In this document: positions 21,064-34,900 of the stretch, in pieces
How the letters are laid out: every line of letters begins with the position of its first letter
How positions within the stretch are numbered: position 1 is the first letter of the stretch
Assembly: GCA_036924285.1 (NCBI GenBank)
Contig: JAYKYS010000014.1
Span: 11,036,001-11,100,000, forward strand
Source of the DNA: Asterella californica
Taxonomy: Eukaryota; Streptophyta; Marchantiopsida; Marchantiales; Aytoniaceae
DNA length: 64,000 nucleotides
Reading direction: 5' to 3'
The notes under the pieces: generated by a model
Told to the model about the DNA's origin: nothing
Seen by the model: only the letters and a program-made list of their open reading frames with translations
Database searches by the model: none
Made by a program: the position numbers and the translations under genes

Positions 21064-24000
21064 TCACCGACTGGGAACTGTCCGATAATAAAGGGTAAGA
21101 TCATCTGGCTTTTTCCAGACATACGCTCGCACTGTAGCTAAGCTCATTTCTGGTGGTAGAACCTGAGAAAGCAAAATATCATCCAGTAAGACTCAGCCGA
21201 TCCCAGATAAACGATTTAGGTTCAAGGGGTGAAACTTCTGTAGCATGTAAGCACACAGGGAAGCGCTACACATAGGACAACTATCTATCTAGGAACACAA
21301 AGATCCAGTGATCCAGTGATACGAGAGAGAGAACCACTTGAAAGATTAGCAGGTAACGACCAGACAACCAATATGGATGACCAGAACCATCAGCATTTAA
21401 GCAAAAAAAAATTCACACTAATATACATGTATAAAGAAACGGAAGAAAAGCCTGCTATCGGAGTCAGATCCAGACGAACGACCAGACTACGCATATGGAT
21501 GACCCGATACCATGAACATTTATGCAAAACAAATTCACTTAATGAACCTCCACATAAAATCGGCATCGGCATCGTGGTCCATTCAAGGGTTCGGTGGTAA
21601 TCAAGCTGAACTAACGCAGCGCTAACAATCGACAATGAGAGACATAATGGCATGGAAGAGGAAGTGAAAAAGAAAGGTACCTGCTGATTACAAAGTATCT
21701 CAACCACAGGCTTAGTCTGTTGTTGCCACACCCGCGAACTTTGTCTAGATGATCCATACGTATTTCCTGACTGGTGATTGCTTCCTTGTCCCGATGTGGA
21801 GGTTGAATCGGAGGCACTGTCATCTAAAGGCCTGTCCACAACAAGTTTCTCTAAGACGTAATTTACAACCTGCCCAGAACGCGATCGGAGTTAGCTTTCT
21901 CATCCCTTGCCCTTAAACAGAAGAACAAAACAAGTAAAACATCACACCGGTAAAACAATGTTCGTACCGATCAGAACGGTTACCAACTCTGGAGAAAATT
22001 ACACATACTTTATGTATCCGCAAAATTCGAGGCGCGCTTAGCTTCCCTTGTGTAAGAACTTGTAATGAAGTCCCTTCACATGGGAGCAGGAAGAAGCTAC
22101 ATCTGCAAAGACAGCGTCAACTAAGGATGTTAACAGCGACGTCAAAACGCGTTGTGTCAGGCTCCCTCCTAACAGGCCCAATAGCTTATTAAGCATACCT
22201 AGACCTGCTCACCGAAACAGGCTCTTTAGAAGAGATGAGAAGGGTACACGTCACATACTTGGCGTTATCCCGTGGAGGAAGACGACTATGCAGCACACAA
22301 TCAATGCACCACAACGGCAACTCCTTCTCATCTTCCATTCCGTCCAAATCTGTCGCTTTTTTCCGCCAAGGCCCTCCTTGTGATCCTTCTGTAATAATAG
22401 ACGGGGGTGAAGTTGTTGAAAATTCAAATGCAGGAATGACTTTTGACTGGTGAACATCGGAGTCATCGTGAGCGTCTTCGGATCCTCTTTTCTCAGCACC
22501 ATGTTCTCCTCCTATTCCTGATTCGACACTTGAAGCATCTCCATTTGACAGCTGAGCTGTTGCAGCTTTATGCCTTCGGCGTGACAACCACCGATCTAGA
22601 AGACCACGAAGTGTCTCTTGTCCAAGATTCAACTGATTCATTCAGATGACCACCGAGATACAAATGAGCTCATTTAGGGTTAAGAGTACGCTTGAAGTGA
22701 TGCAATGGGATAATCAATGTGATAATCACTTCCTTCCTAAAGGAGCTTAAAGGAGTGGGTTACTCTAATTACCTTCTGCTCTTCTGTGGCATTTGGCACT
22801 TGCAAATCCACCGCGTACATTTCTGCTGAAAAGCACTGTGGTGTATCCAGATGCACAGAGATGCTCCCAAGTCTTGTGTCCATTGTGAACCAAGCTGGAA
22901 CACTAACCTGCTCAATAATGCCGGATTAAATACAGCTCGCAGAAGAGCACACTAAAGTACGGGGCAAAACATAACAGAAAAAGGATCGGAATGAAATGTA
23001 AAACCCTTCGCTTGGTAGTCACACTACCCAACTGGCTGCAGTTGGCGTACTAAACCACGGGTTTCGCACAGTAATTGCCGAAAATGAAAGCCACCGGTTA
23101 CAAAGTAAACGTAATCAAAGGAAAACCCCCTAATAACCTCTAGACACACGGATAATCCCGGAATGTTGGTCCTTACCTTTTCAAATAGTTCTTTCTCCTT
23201 TTCTTCAAAGTTCACCTGGAATTTCCACCATAAATTAACGTTCTCAGCACACAACCACCGTGTAGAATTTCAGACGTCGCGAAAATGAACTGTGAAGAGT
23301 ATTTATTCACATCCTATAGAATATCAGAGTGCCATGCTCAATCTACAGCACATACCATACATTCCTCCACTCTTGTTCACAGTATGTCCGAAACGATCGT
23401 AAATGGGAAGTTGAATAGTTGCACACACTCAGGAGAAGATTACTTAATTCCAGCTCACCTTGCCAAAATCCTTAATAACACTACCACGGGTAATTTCCCA
23501 CAGCTTACAAACACCCTCGGCGTCCTGCACATGTCAAATTAAACAAAGCAAAGCAGCTCTTATCTCCAGTTCGGGCAGCTTACTCGAACATATATGCAAT
23601 GCAGAGCTACCCACATACACTTAGAAAGCTAACCCGTGAATACTGAACCAGCGAACTCAAAATTATTCGAGCATATAATTCATAAGATGCCCTTGCTCGT
23701 AAATAATAGCTGGCTATTAGTAATTAATCCCGACTGACGTTAAGACTCTAGGAAAGTATCCGTCCCATCCGATTTTCCCCGCATAGACGGAGCAAACGGC
23801 CCCAACCTCTATGCGCAATTAATGTTTAGCAACTCATGACGATGAGCAGGTGATTCTGAATAAGCTTGCATGAAGAAACAGAGGGACCTAACCTTCGCGT
23901 CATACAATCAGGTCTCAAGAAGCATACCTTAGTTAAGACATGACGCCGATCGTTCAATATTGCATGCCGCACGATTCCAGCAGTGCCAGGAATAACGGAA

Positions 24001-27000
24001 GCTGGTGCGGAGTGCAACGGTACCTGACAACCCATCCCAAACAATGTCAGAACGATTATAGCCGCCTTATTGGGCTAAGGAACGAACATTTCTACTACAG
24101 TGGACTTCAATCATAGTTCAACACCTACCATTCCCACGTCCGTTCCCAGAATAAAGGTGGCCAGAAAAGCGTGAACTTGAATCAGTTACTTACAGGAGCT
24201 GAGCCATCCAAGCACGCCCTGGCCCGGGCAAATGGTAAAGAGCCGGCAACGAACGAGCTTGCCCTTTGTAGTTTTTTCGCAACGATTCGTTCACGAGCTG
24301 GCCATTTGTTCAGGGACGAATCCGTCGTAGCCACCCACAACCACTCATCCCCTTGCAAAGCCAATTGCAACACAGGTTCTCGCTCCGTACACAAGAGTAT
24401 ACTTTCACGAGTAGAAAGATCTGTAAGATACACCTGAAAGAGATACATTGAGAAAATGATAATCTGAACAAAAACTCGAACAATTCGAGAACGAAACTAG
24501 AATATATCAAGTTTCTCAGTCCCTACCAAACACTATAAAGAGCACTAAGTAGCAAAGCAGACCACAGCTAAAGTGATTGCCAGTTTTAACAGAAAAGCGC
24601 CATGAAAACGTAAAATTTTATAACGAACATAGAAGACAATTGCTGGACGCTTTGTAGGGTACTCGTCTTAGCAGTAGAAGGCTTTGAAGCTTACAGAAAG
24701 GTCCCTTCCGCCGCTGTAGACGTGGCTAAAGGAAGGGGTGCTTGCTAGGGCCCACACGGAGTCAGTGTGTACGGCATAAGAGTGCACACAACGCTGTTGA
24801 CCTAGGTCCCAAAGCCTGCAACAGATTGTCGCACAAATCGGCTTAATATACAAAGTCAAACCAACGACGGCCTCGACACAGAACATAAATTGAAATCCTT
24901 ATAAACTGTACTCACTCCGAAAGAACGAACTCGTGAACTGCGCCGCAGAAAGAAAGGTTGCACTCACCGTATCATTGAATCTGAAGACCCAGACAGACAA
25001 TATCTGCACGTACAACGACAAATATTTTTAGGAGCATGCCAGGTAAAGATAAAACCTAGGCTGGGAAAAAAAGGAGAACCCCACAGTTCAGGTAACGTAG
25101 CACGAGAAACACCCCTAGAACTTCGGAGGACGAAACAAACCTGCCAGTAGGATCCAGAAGCAATGCACGCACGTTGTCAGTATGTCCCTTCAACTTCATT
25201 TGCTTTGTTCCCGTTCTCGGATCCCAAACCCGTACAGCCTGCAATGGCAATAGTGAAAACATTAAGAAACATGATAAAATGATGGCGCGTATGGTTTTGA
25301 CGGAAACCTGCAGTTCAAAGTATATAAAAGTTGCAGAACAGAACTTAGGGCTTTTCCAGGATCATCAACACACGAAGTCACAGTAGCTGACCTACCTTTT
25401 CTGTGCCACCAGAAACAAGAGTTGTGCCAGCATCATTCATGGACAAAGCGTAGATAGACTCCTTGTGGCCCTTGGCAGGAATTGGCGAATAACCTTGAGG
25501 AGGAGTCGCATGCGGGGCTGTGACATCATTTTTGGCATTTGTAGAGCGATCGGCCGTTGCTGATACAACACTAGGTGTGCAGCTCCCATCTACAGTCCCC
25601 TCCTCTGTACCTTCGTGGGCAACTTTCGCAATGGGAGTCATTGCTGCTTCCAGGTCCCATATAAAAACTTCGCAACCGAGGCCACCGGAAGCTACAATAT
25701 TGCTCTGAAACACAACAAACGAAAACTCAAAGCATGCTCAAAACACAATCCACGCTAAGACCGAAAATAAGACAGAAAATACAGCTCAATGAAACAGGAA
25801 AGGCGGCAAGTTCATTCGAAAGCGATTCGCCTATGCCGCTTTTACCGTAAGCTCTCCATACCCTGCACGCTGAATGCACGACCGGAGCATCTCCTAGAAG
25901 AGATGAATCTTCCAATTGCATGTCCATGGATAGTCACAAAAGCAACTGTGCATGGAGGAACACTTACGTGTTTGGCAGAGGCAAGTGCGGTTACGTAGTC
26001 CGAGTGGTGCCTGAATGTCCGAGTACACTCGCGACTTGAAAAGAGGCGCCAAGTCTGCAAGGGATGCCACGATGCATGTTACGATATCCATTCGTCTACA
26101 GCTATTTGAAAATCCACAATGAGCTCAGCAAATCTACAAGGATGCCAGAGACCACAGATACCATACCTTCAACGTGGTATCCGAGGAGCATGATACCAGC
26201 GTGTCGTCTCCAGTCAGAACCACATCATTTACCTGCTCGAAGCACGCAACGGATGCTGAGTAACAGGATTATAAAATTAGAGAATTAACAAGAAAACGGG
26301 ATTGACTGATAAGAGAAACTCAACGTACAAGATATACTCCGGTGACCACAAAGTTCTCAACAACTACTACTTTACTGTAAACTGGTTAATCCAGTTTGAA
26401 ACAAGTTCAGAAATACTGCGAATCATTCAACCCTGTTTTCTCCACGAGATGAGTGTTGCAGGCTTCCATACCCACAAGAAACCCTAATTCCCCGGGGCAA
26501 CTTCTTACCCAATCTACATGAGACTCAAAGGTAGCCCGGCATACAGCGGCATCTTCACCCAGGTCCCATCGCTTCAAAGTTCCATCCCTACTACCCGTGA
26601 CGAGGAAATCCTTTCCATCGCCCTCTGAAGGGCTTCCGACCTTGACGCAATTGATGCCGGAGCAATGCTGTTCCACAGTCATGCAGATATCAGATAATTT
26701 CTAGACCATCAGTTCAAACACGCGAAAGACATGTATAGCTCCAAGGTCAACCACAGACCACATTCGGGTTCTACGCAATTCTAAAGCTAACCGTAAACCA
26801 CAATGGGAAGACGCCAGTCAACGTAATTCTCAAGCTAGCCAAAGACCACATTGAGAAGAGCCCATTCTACATAATTCAAGCTTACACTACTTGGGCTTTC
26901 ATTATCTCCAATAATCCAGTCAATATCTCGGTTTCTGCCGCTATCTGACCTTGTAATCATTGGAATCACGCAACACGTAGGTGAAGCGTTTCTCCTTGCG

Positions 27001-27048
27001 TGGACGAGTAGTATTCGCGGTGTTCCCAGTGCTGCCCACGCGATGCAT
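21064..27048 (-). CDS. WDR48: WD repeat protein, WDR48/UAF1 homologue
   Basis: Plant homologue of WDR48/UAF1, which in animals binds and activates USP1, USP12 and USP46 deubiquitinases; 768 aa. Seventeen exons join in frame with canonical GT-AG borders: 26950-27048, 26509-26667, 26167-26232, 25968-26054, 25396-25704, 25141-25238, 24968-25003, 24695-24815, 24194-24433, 23928-24023, 23459-23524, 23177-23215, 22773-22907, 22259-22632, 22009-22102, 21681-21869 and 21064-21162. It starts [20 protein letters not shown], the typical N terminus. WD40 blades fill residues about 30-325 ([77 protein letters not shown]), with CKLWEITRG at 443. The C-terminal half has [19 protein letters not shown], and the ubiquitin-like tail ends [20 protein letters not shown]. 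Length is close to plant relatives. The partner in plants is inferred. Confidence 0.95.
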
Positions 27049-30000
27049 ACCGACTGCTGCCAACGCTAAATCATTAGCCTGCTCTGTGGATCATCACAGA
27101 CTCCTGCTCCAGTGTGCACGAACAAAACCTGATGGCCTTCCCTGACTTAATTAGCATATCTCGGTCATATCCGATGAGCCGTTCCTCAGCCAATCCGCGT
27201 CACTGAGAATTGTGCCCAAAAGCTCTTAACTTCCTTTCTGCATTCCTAAACAAACCGAGTACCAATCAATGTGGAGTTGGACGCGATGCGAGTGCTGAGG
27301 CGACGTCGGACCCAGTACTTTAATGAGTGAAGAAGAATTGACCGAGTGAGGTGTCCACCGCGAAGACAAATGTCGAAAATCTGGTCAAAACCAGGGACAA
27401 AAGATAGGGCTTGCGAATGAGTTAACCCCCGGAGCTTCTTTCGAATTTAAAAGCTCTCGATACATATCCACAGTCAGAGGGCGATAGGTGGCCGGACGAA
27501 GGATCAAACTCAAGATTAAGCGAAACGAATTAAAAGATAAGAGACAAAACAGAGCTGGCTTCGGATGGAGTATCTTAACTGAAAGGACTCACGTAAAGCG
27601 TGCTAGAACTACGAATGCCCCAGAACGCATCAGAGAAACACAAAATTCTAACAACAAACCAAGAGCGGAAGTATTGATGCAAAGAGGACGACAATTTTAG
27701 GACAAGAGGATCAACCAAGGGAAATGAAACTGATTCATTAACTCGTATAGGCGACAGAACGGAGCAGCAGGGACTCGCAAAGGGACAAATACGAGCGAAT
27801 TGCGTAACAGGTCAGAGGTGAGCGAGGAGCCAGGAGCGAGCAGGCAGGCACGCTAGTAAGGACAGAAATAAGACGGGCAGTGTATGAGAACGCAGGCAGG
27901 CCAGCGAGAAATACGTACAACAGTTCTATTTTGCCACTGTTCGAGGTCATACAACCAGCCGCAGATCCATAGGATGGATATATAGAGGAAGGCAGGCAGC
28001 CTGGCACTTTACTTAGGTGAATATGCACAAGGATCCGACGCTGCTGAAGCTCCAGATTTGGACTCCAAAACCACCGGAAACCCCGAAGGAAAATATATGA
28101 AGAAAAATATAATGCCGCCCTTCTCTTCCTCCCTTCGACTCACTAGAATCCTTTTACTCCTCCCACAAACTCGTCTCAGTTTCCTGCCCTCAGGAACAGC
28201 GATGCAGCAGCAGCGCTTGAAATACCTCCTCCTTGTTCTTCCTGTTCCTTCCCTTCTATTCCTTCCTAATTATTACAGCCGCATCATACTTTTTGTCTCA
28301 AATCACAACGAACGCTGATTGCACTCATACAGAACCGAAGCAAAGCGCAATCAATCGAGATCATTCGTCGTGCTGCTCGCCCGAATTCTTCTCATATCAT
28401 CCAACCATCCATTCAATCTCTTGGTAAAAATTTCGCACCCTCTTCTACTCAGTTCTTCCTTTCCTTCTTCTTTCCTTAGGGCTCTCTCTCGTCTCTCACT
28501 CTCACTTACCGTCCCACCCTCTCGCTTTCCCTTCAAACGATGATACTCTCCAAAGCGTAACTCGCCCTGTAGCCACTCCCCGTCTTCCTATGCTGACACC
28601 AGTCCGGCAGCCCATCGGGGTAACAGCAGTGTTACAGCACCTCCCATGAAACCGGTCAAACGAAGACAACTCCCGTAACTTTCCCGTGGTTACCGCCGTG
28701 GCGAGAATCTGAAAAGGATACCGTTGAAATTCCACATCCAGAGTGTCCTGCAGAAGAGCAGGACCTGGCTAGATTCCTTGATGATTCCTATTATTCTCGT
28801 CAGATCTGGCCTGAGACTGTCAGAAACATCACGCCGCAAGCTGTATGGACCGATGGAAAAGTGATGGGGGATGGCGCTTTTGAGTTCACACGAAATAGCA
28901 GCGGAAGGATCTGACTCAACTATTGATGTGAAAGATGAGTGAATCGATCCTTCATTTCTGTGTTGGTATAAGAGATACAATTTAAAAGTCGCAAAAAGTC
29001 TAAACTTCCAAAGCATAGAAGGAAAAGATAACGGGGAAAATATGTACTCCAAAGTCGCTCCAGAGAAGGACGTGATGAATTCTTCGAGTTTAGGTTTACA
29101 GGAGGAAAAGTAGATCGCCTAAAGTTCGACCATTATTTGATCTTCTTTAGCTTTTTTTTCACTTTGATACCAAGAAAGTGTATAAGGATCGCAATTGGCA
29201 GTTAGTTTTTCAATGCCACGTGATTGTACCAATCTTCCCGTATCCCCCTTCTCGAGAGAAGTTGAACAGACACTCTTCTCGTTTAGAGTCTAAATGTTTT
29301 GTGTCTTTTATGGGATAATTTAATCCGATCTATTAGGTTCTGTTCTAACTGTAAATATGCATTTTGTAACGTTTGCGGAAAATACCCGTACGGCTGGAAC
29401 TTTGATATTCGCAAACCAAGAGATAACTGTCCATTGTTAACGTATTATTCATCTTCTAGATATTTCCTTCTTCCTTGAGTATCTATATTGTTCCAAATTG
29501 TCTCTAGCTGATGAGTTTAATTTCATATCATATAATCATTTACACAACTATTGCCAAAACTTTGCACTTTCTAAACTTCTTTATGTTGGAAAAATCATAT
29601 ATGGGAATTGTTGCAACTTCATGATTATTCTTTATTCCTGAGAATAAAACTTCATTGTTTGAAGTACACAAAAGAAATATTACCTGAAGATTGGAACGAG
29701 TTTGCTGAGTACAACTAATTATACACTACTTCGCTTCTTTTAAGTTTTGCAATTGTATATGTCGTGTATTAATCTGATGGCATACCCATGTTAGTGTAAT
29801 TTAAATAGTTTCATATTGTATTATATCCGAGTATGGTTTACAAGACATGAATAAAGGTTTTATGACGAAAGAAAACTCTGAAATTCAATAATGCGCTTGC
29901 ATTGAGTTAAGTCCATGCCAAATGAAGACACCTCGTTGTGGAAACTAAATGTAAGATACTTTGAACTTCATTGTGGTTCTTGTGGGAGGTTTGGAACTAC

Positions 30001-31951
30001 TGATAGCAACTTTTGGTACTGTTCTGTCCTAAAAAAGTCTTGAAATTCTCATTCTTCTCCTGTCAGCCAAAATGGAGGCTCCATGATCGCAGAATTACAT
30101 GCTATTTGCGCAAGAATGTTTGAAGATTGTCTCCATTATGTTCATACTACATATAATCCACCCCACCCTGGACTTGCTAGATTTTGTTTTTCTCGCACAT
30201 TCCGGTTCCATCTCCTCAAAACCCAAAACTTTTAAGTCTTGTGATACTCCTTATCTATAGCATAAGCCATTCCTAGAAATTCCACTCCCCTCGGTTGCAC
30301 CCCGGGAGTCATTTAGGATTGGAAGTCAACATTACGATCATGACTTCCGCAGCGTGAAAAGATGAAAAGAAATATAAAATCTCTATTTTGTTTTTCGAGG
30401 AGAACTAGAACTTGAATTGTACTTTTTAAATATTATGTATAGATTATGGTTTACAAAAACCATAGTATATCAACTGATCATGGCGTATCAAATGTTTTGC
30501 CTGATAGTCCACTGAGAAAGATGATATATCATACGTAGAGCACCTCAACATGGATTCGAGCTGTACCTTTTTTTCTCCAGTTCTTAACTATCAGATACCA
30601 GAGAAGCATCAAATATCCAGTGTTTATGAAGGATATCAGGGCCGGAGAGTGACTTCCCATTCTTGTTATCCTTACCCATTCTCTCTCTTTAGTCTGTTAC
30701 TTTCTTTCTTTATAGTCTTCTTGCATACCTTTCGAGGTACCGCGACCTCGAGCTCTCATGTATAGTGTGTAGATATGCAAGTTTTGACCTCGAGAATTGC
30801 TGTGCAGATTGTGTTAACTTAAACAGCAGACTGTAAACTATCGTGTTGTATGTCCCCAGGCGCGACTTGGTCACCTTCGGCCCTCCGCTGGTCATTTTGC
30901 GTACTAAGATTGCGGATGGATGTACTTGCAAACTGACAGCTGGTCCTACTGCACAACTCTTTCTCTCGCCTGTTCTTAGAGCCGACGGACATGGCTATTT
31001 AACACCACCTTCCCAACATATTAATTAGCTATTAATGGAAGTCCCTCCCTTTCCGCTGTCATGCATGCAAAGAGAATGTCTACAGCGTTCGCAGTTGGCA
31101 TTATGGCTGTGGCGCCTGAGAAGGTGTACCTGAAGGAACTACCAACAATATGAATGTAGCATAGACTCTTGTACTGGTCCTGATATTACGTACCTCTGGG
31201 TCACTAATGCATGCCCATCAGATGGTGCTCGACACGGTCGCCCAGTTAGCCCAAGCGGAACGCAGCTTCAACTTGAAGGAGTTGATGACATTCCGGAGAC
31301 TGTGGGTTTACTATTATGTGAACGGTGCTTAATTCCCTCTAGAAGGTGCCAACCGGAATTAGCCATTTGTACAATGCTGGCTCTGACGACCACCTCTCAC
31401 TTTAACTCTAAATTAATCTGCCAAGCATCAGATCACCGGCATGCTTAGAGAGCTTCCCCCCTCACGGACTGACTTTGAAAACTATTTTATAACCGCAACT
31501 ATCTCTGACTAGTCACTTCGTTCAGACGAATTCTAACGACTCGATAAAGTTAACTTCCGCGCGGTCTAGCAACTCCAAAGTATCCACATGCCTACACTTC
31601 CTCAGAAAGCAACAAAAGTGGGCAGTTAAGACCAACGTGTCTCACTTCATCTTCATCATGTGGCTGACGGGCTCACTTTGACACCACTACGAGCAACCTC
31701 CAGTCCCAACTCTGGACTCAGAACTGCTGAACTTACACCATGAAACAAACTTCACCATCTTCACAGAGCTCCGATGATCTTTACGTGCGGCTTTAGGATT
31801 GGAATGACGGAGAGGAGATAAATGAAGAATCAGTGGAAGAACAGACAAGTGCAAGTACGCATGTAACAAGCATGCACACAACATGGACACTGATGCAAGG
31901 CATGTGCCCTGTGCCCCAGGCGAACTGCATATGACTAACCTCCTTTGTTGA
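27049..31951. other. Intergenic between two minus-strand genes
   Basis: No supported coding gene. The part from 27049 to about 28700 lies upstream of the WD40 gene. Its + strand is pyrimidine-rich at about 28100-28560 (purine-rich on the transcribed strand), resembling the leader seen at the DUF604 gene. From 29000 to 31000 the DNA is AT-rich without long frames. The stretch ending at 31951 lies just beyond the stop of the ATRIP-like gene and should hold its 3' UTR. I saw no tRNA or repeat array. Confidence 0.5.
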
Positions 31952-34900
31952 TTACGTCTGGGGGTCTGATGCTTCTGCTATAGCTCTCATGACCCTTTTT
32001 CTCAAACTTTTGCACAGCTCCGCAGTTTCAGAATTTGAAAGACCTGCGTGCTTTTGACCAGTTCCTGATACTTGAAACAGTGACCTCCGGCTGACCAGGT
32101 CATTCGTCACACTAAGCGTCAACCTCGCAGTTCTTGGGTTGCTGATGAGAAAACCTACAACTACTCCGGATTGAACAGGGTGGGACGCAAGACAGCTCAA
32201 CAATGTTGCCACTTCTCTGATTAGGCAAGCCCTGCACCATATTTTGCCACCCCCAAGAATTCAAATTAGTGTCCAGCTCTTGCTAGAGGGCTGTAAGAGA
32301 CTTGAAGCTACTTTTTAACGATTTGGGTGCAGGATGGTAATGCAGTCTGGAGAGTGTCATGGTCGTACCTCTCTTCGTCTAGGCTCGCCTCAGACTCCCC
32401 TTCTTCATCATCTCGACTTTCCAATTCGGCACCAAGGAGAGTCACAAGTCTCTCGGGGATGTTTCTCACCCTCTCCGGATCTTCACGATAATCTGGAAGT
32501 CCTGCTTCCAAGTCATCGTTGCCTGAAGTCATCCTACCACGGGCATCAAGCCCTTTGAAGCCAGAACCATCTCCAGCGATATGCTGGCCACTTGCACTCT
32601 CCCCGAGAGCTATTCCTTCGGCTTTTGTATCATCTTTACATAGTCTCGTCGGTTCATCCGCGAGATTCTTGCACAATACTAAGGGTTGTGTGAGAAATGC
32701 GACACCAGCATCACCGCTCGAAGCAATATAGGTTGTAAGTCTCATCACACTTCGACGGAGCGCATAGTCCTGTAACGAGCCAGCAGCACAGGCGAGGTCA
32801 AAGAAGTCAGTATGCCAGGACTTTGTTTTCTTTGTCCTATAAGTGGAAGCAAACGAAGGAAGAAAACTATTCACGGCTGTTAGACTCACACCTGAAGGCT
32901 AGTGCCTGTGAACTTTAAACACTCAGCCAAGCCCTCCAGCAACTTCCTCTTCACAAAGCCTGCGAAAGGCCCGTCACCGCACCCTTTTGCTACGACAGGT
33001 GCATCTAACTGATGATCCACTCTATTGCCTACGTCGCTTCCCTCGAGAACAACAGGTTCTTCAAGGACCATTTTTGTGCCCTCAGAAACCTCATGCTTCG
33101 GATGTGGCACAAACGTTTGTTCCTCCGTCGTACTGGTACAAAAATTCCTGTAAAGAGTAGGACCTGACATAACATAAAGAACGCTTAAAGAATATACAGA
33201 ATGCTTAAACTTCGCGGAATCATTCCACGATATATGCAGATGGGCACAGCTTCTGATCTGCTTTCTGGTAGGAGAAAATCATATTATTAGTGAACTGCTT
33301 TCTGGTAGGAGAAGATCATAGAGATTAAGGAAAGAGCAGCCAAACTGATGACCTGCTAGTACTCGACTCCATATCGGCGAGACATGACCAACTAACATCT
33401 AAATGTATTCTGTTCTGAGTGCTTCAGTGTAACCGCGAAAAATCAGTCAAACCATCACCAAGTATTCCTGAAAAATTACGTGCCACGGCTGGAACATGCA
33501 TGGCAAAACAGGTAGATGCGGACCTACAATGTAAAAGATGATGTACAATTCTTACAGCCTGGAGTTGGATCTCTACCCCAGCCGATTCCTTCAAGAGTAT
33601 TTCTAAACCCTCGTGATTTAGTAGTGGTCCAAACCTGCACCATGAAAATACGACAAAGCTTGCTCGGTTGAGATAACAGCTGAATTCCTGGTTAGTAGTG
33701 GTCCATTGAGCAATTTGGCGCAATTTGGCGCGCAGAAGAGACCAACGAAACAACTAACCCTACTCCTCACAGTCGAGGCCTTGAATCACAACTTTTGCTG
33801 GACTTTGCTCAGGGGTAAGGATTACGTACACTAGTCTTCCGACGAGAGGCTCACTGTGCACCACAAGCACCCCAATTACTGCAACAGCCTCCAACCTCAC
33901 AACAGGGATCGTCGATGTCAGAGCCAAGTGCAGCATCCACTTTAAAAAGGGGTCAAGTTCACCATAGATGATTGAGCCCACACCGCCACCATCCTGGTCA
34001 GTCTGCTTCGGTGCTGGTGGTTGCTGTTGGTCAGGAGGCCTACACTTCTCCGAGCCAGGATCACCTGCACTATTTGCTGAGTTATCCTTTGTGTCGGCTA
34101 TGCCTTCTCCTGAACCCACATTTCCTCTACGTTCTACGTCAGTCTGCTGGACCTCTTGTACTTGCTGTTGGTCCATATTTACTGAAATTCCACGCCCAGC
34201 AAGCTTCTTGACTTTGTCAAGCGCATCCCTAGTACCTCCTGGCTCTGACGTTTCACCTCTTCTGTTACGAAGAATAATTCTAGGTGATGAAAATACTGGC
34301 ACCTGTTTAGTTTCACCATCTGCCAGCACCTTTGAGACAAGTTTGAATCCACATTTGGCTTCTTCGACGTTATTCTTTTCTTCCAAGCGAGAAAAGACAG
34401 GTAACTGACTTCGGTCATCACACCTTTGCTTCCCCCTACAGGACCGCAAGCCAGAGTACACATAAGATATCAGAAATCAAATGAATGCAAAATTTGCTGT
34501 GCTATCAGAAATCAAATGAATGCAAAGACTTCTCATACCTACGACATCTGGGCAACAGTCTCACATCTGATGAGCATAATAACTTTCTGAAGTGGTTCCT
34601 TACACTGAGCTCCACATCTGAAATGGTTTGCTAAGATTCAAATTCCCTCTGGAGCAATATCAGCTCCATATACCATCTCTACACTGCACAGGTTGAAGGC
34701 CTTCTTGAGTTGATATTGGTGGTTTACAACATAGCAGGTTCGGAACGTACCTCCCCACTAGTCTTTGTCTGCAGTTATCGTCGTGTTGGAGAATACAGTG
34801 AAGTACTCTAAGTGCACTCCCCAGAAGCTTGGTCTGCACGCAACCACCAATATATAAAATAACGGCGTTGATCTCTGCGCCAGGCGTATTTAGTTCAAAG

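Noticed and set aside
23024..23254. Minus-strand frame partly within WDR48
   Set aside because: Only 23177-23215 is a real exon ([13 protein letters not shown]); the rest is intron read-through.
32770..32889. N-terminal extension of the ATRIP-like exon 13 (reading LACAAGSLQ)
   Set aside because: The acceptor CGTTACAG before 32769 joins phase 0 to exon 12; the upstream part would be out of frame with exon 12 and reads as intron.
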